Source of the DNA: Aradus depressus
Taxonomy: Eukaryota; Arthropoda; Insecta; Hemiptera; Aradidae
DNA length: 64,000 nucleotides
NCBI GenBank assembly: GCA_963662175.1
Contig: OY759215.1
Span: 47,013,213-47,077,212, forward strand
Reading direction: 5' to 3'
This document shows, in pieces, positions 15,101 to 24,100 of the stretch. Every line of letters starts with the position of its first letter. The stretch's first letter is position 1. The notes beneath the pieces are model-generated. The model was not told where the DNA came from and ran no database searches. It was given only the letters and a program-made list of their open reading frames with translations. The translations under genes and the position numbers were made by a program.

Positions 15101-18100
15101 TGTTTTTTTATTTCATTATGGCAGTGCCATGAGTTCAATTTAACTAAAGGTGAAGGTTCTCTGAATGTTTGGACATCTAAAGTGTGTCACATCTCAGCGT
15201 AGAAATTTTTTATAAAATATCCTATAACATGCGTTAGTATATATAATATATAAAATATTATATAATTACTTCATTCTCCGTAGATATGCATAAAACTGTT
15301 AAATTGAATAATGTGTTTTATAATTCACTCTAATTATAGAATGTGGATAAAGACAAATAGGTACCTAAACTTATCCTGCATTTCGTCCATTTCCTCTTCC
15401 ATTTCTTTCATCTCCTTCTTCATATCCTCGTTCTCCTCTATAAGCTCCTCACACATGGTTTGTGAAGCCTTCAGTTTCTCTTTCAATCCTTCCAAATCCC
15501 GTCCTGAGCTTGTCGCCTTGACTGCTTTTAGTTCAACTTCCGTTTCTTTTAATCGTTGATTAAGACATTTTCTGTCATCCTGCAAATCTTCCACCGTTGT
15601 TTTTAATTCATTCACTTTCTGTTGCAATTTTAATACCTGGAAAATGAGTTACTGTATTAAAATTTCAATTATATGCAAAGATATTGCATCAAAGGATTTA
15701 TGATTATTTAAAAATAATAGTTTGATGGTTATCTAAAAAACTGACAACTCAAAAAACGCTATTTTTTAATAAAATGAATGAAAAATAAAGCGTAATTTTA
15801 TGAGAAATAACGACAAAACTGCATTTCAGAATATGACAGCCAGATGTGGATTATGCAAATAGACAATGACGTTAAAGGAATAAAGGCTCAAATCCAAACA
15901 AACGTACTTAATTAAATCAATAAATATTAATAAATACTTATACAAAACTAAAAATAAAATATATTTTTTTAACTCTGCTTTATTTGTTTTCACTTTCAAA
16001 AGTTATTGTTGCAGATTTTATTGACCTAAACTTGACTATTTTATTTCAAGAACAATAAAATCTCAAAATATAACTAACAATTATTTAATTTAGAGGCAAT
16101 TTTTTCACTGAAGCTCAAAAAATCAGGTTCTTAAAATAACTGACAGCGTAATCGACAGGGGAAATAAAAAAAATTCAGAGAGGAGAATTGATCTGTTTCC
16201 AAGAAACGAATTTGAATAATAAAGAGTTCAAATTGCTCACCTGATACCTATATTTGTTTTTTGAGTTGCGTCGGTTTTCTAGAGGACCATCAGGTACTCA
16301 AAATATATTTAATCAAAGTGTATTTGAAAAATTTATAGTTGAATAAAGTTTAACAAGCATAATTGTATATATTATATAGTTTAAAGATACGACTATACCG
16401 GATGGATGTAGCGAACGTTCTATTGCTCAACTTAATAATAATTATTATGTGCACATATTATAATTAATAATGTCGGATTGCAAAGCATGACGCGAAATTA
16501 CTGGTTAAGGTCTAAGTAGTGTAATCTTAATAATCGAAATCACTCCTTCATTGAGAGAAAACACCACAATTGTTCCAATCTCTGCCTTAGATCCTGATCG
16601 TATCGGATCTATGTAACTCCGCCTCTCATTCTTGTAATATGTCCTGCCTCCATCCAGCTCTTGATTCGCTTTCTTCACCAACTTCCCGAATTAAACAATA
16701 ATATAAAAATGATTTCGCAATTTATATTTTACTTGTCATTTACTAATACTTTACTACTAAATCCTTACGTTTAATGTAAATATTTATTTTTAATGTAATA
16801 TGTAATGGTTTTTTTTCAGTATTGTTTAATGTGACGTGATCTGGATTTGGAGGTTCAGGTGTGCGTATGTTGTGACTGATGTGTACTGCCCAAGTGACAG
16901 CTGTTGATGTGATGTAAAACAAACGAACAGAGATTGTTTAAAGTGAAGTGATCAGATTTTGGAGGTTCAGGTGTGAGTGTTGTGACTGATGTGTACTGCC
17001 CATGTGTCAGCTGTTGATGTGATGTAAAACAAACGAACAGAGATTGTTTAAAGTGAAGTGATCAAATTTTGGAGGTTCAGGTGTGAGTGTTGTGACTGAT
17101 GTGTACTGCCCATGTGACAGCTGTTGATGCGATGTAAAACAAACAAACCCATAGTGATTGTTTAAAGTGAAGTGATCTGATTTTGGAGGTTCAGGTGTGT
17201 GTATGTTGTGAACTGCCCATGTGACAGCCAACTGTGACATTGTGTTGGCAACATGCCCACAAAATAAAACGACCATCTTACTTCTGAGGCACTGTTCCTA
17301 CTGCTGCCAGTGTCTGAGGTTAGTCTTCTTAACATAAAATCACTCTTCTCTCTTTCAGCTTTCTCACATCTTGCTTTCAATGCTTCTACTTCTTTCTTCA
17401 ACTGTTCGATTTCTTCCTTTAAACACTTTCATATTAGATTGTTCTATATATACAATAATTTATTTTTTATCAAAAAATAATAATCCAAAACGTAATTTAT
17501 TAGTATTTTTTACCTCAGACTCATGTTCATTGACTAAGGTCGCATCACTGGTTCCGCTGATGGCTGTTACCATGCTTCCGTCATCATCACTTTCATCACT
17601 GCTAGAAACAACCTTTTTCACTTTAGGAGGGCTTTTTTTCCTTTCTTTCGGAAGAGGCGGTTTTGAAGCAGTATTTTTGACCTTTTTGTTTTAATTTGAA
17701 AAATTATTATTTCATATAAAAATAAATAAATATCAATATAGGTAATAAAAAAATATCTTACTTGCAGGGAAACATCAGCTTTTGTTTTGGAATTGTCATC
17801 AACCGATTGACGTTTTGGTATGTTGGAAGATAAACTAGGTGTCTTTTCTGTTGATTCATTACTATAATTACTTCTTAAATTACTTAAAGTAGTAGTTCTT
17901 CTTCGAACTGTATATTGAGTTCTTCTTGGATCATCTGAGAAACGAAAAAAACAATTAAAAACACGAAAAAAAGTAGTGGGTAAATCACCGGTTATGTACT
18001 TCCCCAACACGAATTAACCAATTACGTTTTCGCTCTTTCTCCAAAGCCAATTGACTGTTTGAGCTAATACTCAATTGTCGACTTACATAGTGGCTCTTGA

Positions 18101-21100
18101 ATCCTCAAACTAAATTTTGTGTCGATACATTTGGGTGATATGGCTGAAAATCAATAGGTCTCCTCGTCCTTAGAGGGTTCTGGATACACATATAAAATTT
18201 TGAATCATTATATACATTTTTTTTTTTTTTTTTTTTTTACCTTTATTACTTAATTACCAACTATAAAATATATCATAACTAGGAAATATAATCACAAAGA
18301 AAAACAGAAACACCACTTGAGTCTCTTGATGAGACGGCTGGTCAACACCACCGCCTCCTCAGGGGTCCTCCTCAGGCAGGAGGTCACGCGGCCAACGACG
18401 ATTCAGTCGCCGAGGAGGCCCGCCCGGCAAGGACCGGACCGACATGGCTTCCACCAGTGTGTTCGGATGTGTCGTGAACTTGTTGTGCAAATTTGTGTAT
18501 AATTGTTGTCTAACTTCGTGTAAGAATGGTATGTTCAGGTCATGATGTAATGTTATGTTTGATACGTAGTAAGGGCATTGTGTGATTGTTCGGAGGATTT
18601 TATTTTGAATGGCTTGAATTCTTATTGTGTGTGAGGGCTTGGCTGAACCCCAGAGCTGAACGCCATACGTCATACAATTCTCAATAACTCGTGTTCATAA
18701 ATACCACAGAATTTTTGTTTTCATTTTTGAAATGAGGAGGTTGGAAAATATGAAATTCCGTTGAAAAGTGTTATCATGAAATTTTTGAGTAATTAACTTC
18801 CTTTATACTTTATAGGTGAGGAAGTAAAATGGAAATTAAATGGCTTCTGGATTTCATTTTGAACACCAAAAACATTTGGCCACTTCAGACAAATATTCAT
18901 AATTTATCCCATTTCGTGTGCTATTAGATATTCAATTACCGTACGAATACTAACTAGACTCTAATATAATAACAGTTACAGTCGAGTTTGTGATATTTAA
19001 GGAAACTTCTAATAAAGTTGTTTTCTTTAGTTGCAGATCTATTTCTCCCACTTTATTTAATCATATTTTTTATACATTTTTCCTTAGCAAGACTTTATTT
19101 TTTTTTAGTCATCTTAAGTTAGATTTTTGTTCAGATTTTGACTCAAAAAAAAAAAAAAAAGTGTCACCACTGGGTGATTTCTCCTTTTTTGACATTTTGA
19201 CATTGCCATTTTTTTCTCCCTTAGCACATTTGCTTGTTGTATATATTCTTCATACAGTTGTAAATATCTCTTTGTAAAATAATAATAAAGAGAGAAAAAG
19301 AGCTGCAACAAATAATACAACAGTCATAGTGTTTTATTCCAAGTTGCGACTTGTCTTTTTAAGGTAACAATCAAATTTGTTGTTCAACCGTCTATTGAAA
19401 TTAGATATTACAAGTAATTCTATTCACTCGTACAACAACAATGCGGATACGCCTATTCTTCAAATTCCAAAATGTTACGTTAGATAAAACCGACTCTAGT
19501 TACTTGATACCTTCATCCTGGCCTGTATCCGGAGTGGGTCGCCGTCGAGGTAACGTGAAGCTCACAGTAAGGGTTTCATCTCCTTTCTTCTCCACATCAG
19601 CCAAGTTCGGGGATGAAGAGGACCAAGAAGAAGATGAAAGACTTGAACTAAAACAAACATCAAATAAATATTATCATTATTAAAAAAATTAATGTACAAA
19701 TATGAAATATATTTTACTTTCATCTCAATAATACTTTTTCTTTATGAAACCAATACAGAAGAACTAAATTTAACATTACTTTGGGCTATTAAATTATATA
19801 AATATCAAAAAGTTCCATGGATAAATCTCTTAAAGGTAAACTTTGTAACTTTTTATAAATATTCGGTTTGTTCATGAAGATATCCAAATCACTTATAACT
19901 AATATGATGATACATCCAAGTTGAGAAACAGAGACATATTATCAAAACTTATAGATAATAAATAAACAAAACAAACTTATATTTTCTACAATATTATGAA
20001 ATCAAATAATTTTATAATCAACTTATTACATATCTATCAATAACAAAATAATCTATTCATTTGGATTCAATATAAGTACAATTATTAAAAACATAAGCTT
20101 CCCTAAGGGCTGAGTGCGGGGTCCTGGTGGGGATCCCTTGGGGTGGCCTAGCGGGCGGTATTGGTCGGGCTGGGGGGTTTGGGGCGGCATCGCCGGGCTC
20201 TCTGGACTTAAAAGGTCCCGGGCTTGGAGGGTGAGGACGGCCTCGCACATGCACACCCTCGTCCCTTGTTGCGATAATGTTTACTGTCTGTCTAAGTGTG
20301 CTTGCAGAGAGCGGCCCCTTGCGGTGGTGCGGTTCCTTGTCCCCTGGTTCGGTCTTGCGGCTGGTTGGGTGCCCCGGGGTTCTCCCCTGGGCTCTTCGTC
20401 CTCCTCCCATGTCCCATACCGTGTGACATATACATGGCTAATATGCTTCGTTCATAAGGCCAAAAAAAAAAAAACTTATATTTTGAAATATTGTCTATTC
20501 TACAAAAAAATGTATACTATATTATACCATCGATGGTATATTATACCATCGTCAGGTTTAGTTATAAACTAATTGTAAGTTAGTTTGCTGAGTGCGAACC
20601 ATACTTATACATCAGGTAAGGAATAAGTTGGAATTAAAAATCTCCATGGATACAGTTAGGACTTAGTTTGGTGTGAATAATAGATATAATGTACGTTCAG
20701 TTCTGATATTAACATTGTTATTAGACAGAAAAGAACACATTTCAGACCAAAAAAATACTCACGTTGAAATTCCAACCCTTTTCCTTGCCTGATAAGTAAG
20801 AAATCTTACAGTTTAAAACTAAACCTGACAATAATATAATGCTGGGAAACTGGTAGTGTAAGTATGCAATTTTATGAAATAGAGAATATTTCAAAATACT
20901 ACTGATACCATTAGAGTGTTATTAACTTCACAATAAGCTTGATAATGAAAACCGCAGCAGATCCAGCCTATAACGAACTAGGGAAGACTACTCAAGCCAC
21001 GGCATCCTCAAGACATCCTCCCTTAGATATCATGTGTTGGAGTTCACTTTTCTCATATTTTTATTTTTCTCATTGTGTTAGCCATTCTCGAAATTATCTT

Positions 21101-24100
21101 TTTATTCACTTTTACAAGCAGTCCTAGATGGTTCTCAAGATGAAACAACACCAATCTGTTATTTTAATGTTATTTATTGTATGTCTAAACCTATACTTAC
21201 TAGAATAGCATGTGATGTGTTGAACAAGTAAAATAAAATAAATTGAAATTGAAAAAATTATTTATCACTACATATATGTTTTTATTCTAAGATATAATTT
21301 ATAAGCTTTGTTTGGATATGTCGTACACAATTGTGCGACATATCCAAACACCATGTTATGGTTTAACGAAAATAAATATTATTGTTATTATTAAAATATT
21401 ATAACTGATACACCTATGATATACCTATTACTAGGTGAGTATGATTGGTCACTGGCTCTACTGGAGACTCCACTGGAACTAAGGTTGGAGCTACTCGTCC
21501 AATTCCGGCTGCCTAACGTATTTTCAGGAACCCTCGACTCTGACTTGCTCCTGACAACAAAACAATTTCGTTATTAATTAATTTCAAACAATTTCATTTT
21601 ATGTTAGAACATGCTCTGTTCTGGAGATATACACTTATAATTTATATAAATATGGTGGGCTGGAAATACAAAGACACCTAGACAAAGTACATTTACTTCA
21701 GGTTTCACATTAGAAATAGTTTAGATATGAAAATAAAATATTACAGGTGTACAAAAAAAACAGGAATACCTGTACCTTAGACACGTTTTGACAACATACA
21801 CCAAGACAAAACAAGATCAGGGCTGCCTACATTGAGACATCCAACTTCAGAATGACTTGACTTCTCTCCAGAGGGCGCCAATAGCTCATAGGTAGTGTGC
21901 TAGCCTACTGAACTCAAGTTTAGGTATTTTTTTGAATATGAAAGGTAAAAAACTTGAGCACACCATCCTTCGGATTGGACATTACGAGATGATCCCGAGC
22001 CAATGCGTTGTCAGGTACTCGCCCCCGTACCTTATGTAACTAAACTTAGGTGTCCATCATTTAGGACTCTTAGAGTAGAGCTAACAAGGAAGTGATAAGA
22101 GCATTGTATGCTTAGGTCCCTAGGTGTACATTGGTGTTAGTATCACTAGAATCATAAGTGGCTTTCTTCAGATTTTTTTTTTACTATCTCTTTTATATAT
22201 ATATATATATATATATAAAACTGAGCAGAATTACCATTACAGTACATACCTATTATCATTAATATTACTTAAAACATAGATATAGCAAGTAATATCGCTA
22301 TAGTTTTGCCTTTGCTCGACTATAATAACAGAATGCCAATGGTATTTATCTTTTGTATCTGACCACTAATACTTTTTAGACGATTCCAATTTTTTTTCGA
22401 ACTTTGTACAATTGTTTTTGTAAAAAGAAAGATAACCAGGAGTTTTTGGACCAACGAAAGGGAATGAAATAGAGGGAGGATTTAAGAAAAATAATATTTT
22501 TGTGCTACACTCTACAATTTGTTATTTTCGGTCAGAAATAAATTATAAAGAGGGTTTTCTTTGATGTGAGAAATAAAACAAGTATTGACCACTTTTACCC
22601 AGGATATTAACCGAATGCCGCGGGTTTTTGTGTTTCATACTCGACCCACTATAATTTGCAAAAAATGGTTCCAATGTTTTTTCAACTTTACACAAACATT
22701 GTACTTGTAAAAAGGAAGATCACGTTCGTTAACTGAGAGGAGGGGGGGAGTTTCAAAAAATACATGATTTAGGCTACACTTTCCACTTTGTTATTTACGA
22801 AAAAATTGATTATACATAGCGTCTCTTTCAACTTGAACTGTATGTCTTCGTCTACGTTCATTAGAAGCCCCGTTATGGCGTTCAGAATATATGCGTACGT
22901 TCGAGAAATTGATCGATTTCTTAGTATTATTTTAAAAATCGATAGAGTATACCCAAATTCTATTATTATCGTTTTTCCTCCGTTTCATAGTAATCTGCCT
23001 TGATCTTCTTGTATTACCAGACCTCCATACGCACCTTGTGTTTGACGATAGTGCCGGAGTAGAGACGGTGAGTTCATTTTTCCGTAGTTGACTGTCACTC
23101 TCTTTGTTGCGGTTCCCATGATCCCGATACTCCCTAAAACAATGTTTGAATTCAAATATTATATACTAGTTATGTTAACCGTCATTAACGAATAGGTACC
23201 AATTGCATGAATGTTAATACTAGCAGGTTAATAACTATAATAGGGCCTATAAGGATACTAATTGTCAAATAATATGAAAATCTGCTCAAGAGAACTAGCA
23301 TTCATTTCATGTTTTGGGCCCCCCCACAATCATCTCTCTCGTTTAGAATTTTGAGACGCTACTTCTGAAATTTCATGAAAACCCGATCAACCGTTGGACT
23401 TGATATTATTTTATTATTAAACTTAATATTTCACATTGCTTGTACCGGGCTTATAAGGATATATGTTCAGCCGATTTTCCGTGAAGTTCAGAGACATATA
23501 TACAGAAATTTAACTGATGGACTCTAAGGCTTCTATCTAACATTAAACGGATATTTGACCTATAAAAAAAAAAGAAAATCCCAGGTTCCATACTATATAC
23601 AAAACTTGAATGTTTTGTATATAAAGTAATTGAATATTAAATATTTTATTGAAAAATACTTGAATACTATCAGTGAATACAACGGAAAAAAATAGAAAAT
23701 AGTGAGAGAGAAGGGAATACTTGTATAGCACAGGTTGAGGAGAATGAGGAAATGAAGAGCTTAGGCTGATCAGGTGAGCCAGGCGCCCTTCCCCTTTGCC
23801 CCGACCACTTCACTCACTGTCGCCTTTAAATGTTATTTGTCTCCGTTATTTTTAACTTTAGCAAATAAATGAATGAAACAAAACGTTTAAAATGTGTCTT
23901 TCTTATTGATTCAGAAACTTTTCACTTAGGATCTTACGATCAATAAAATCAGAAAACACCTTTTCTGTCTCCACATAAATTCCCCCCTTTATTCAGTCAT
24001 TTTGAAATTATATGTATCCTAAATGTTATTTCTGAATAAGCAGTTTTAAAACGAAGGGCAAAGAATGACAAACACGAAAATGTATTATCATACTTAACAA

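Noticed and set aside
17007..17276. 89-aa minus-strand ORF with internal repeats
   Set aside because: Translation of the minisatellite in an intron; repeats of the peptide only mirror the DNA repeat.
20114..20572. 152-aa plus-strand ORF in the GC-rich block
   Set aside because: Part of a repeated LINE/SINE-like fragment; low-complexity Gly/Pro/Trp composition, the same tail as another copy at 25.6 kb, and it runs into poly(A).
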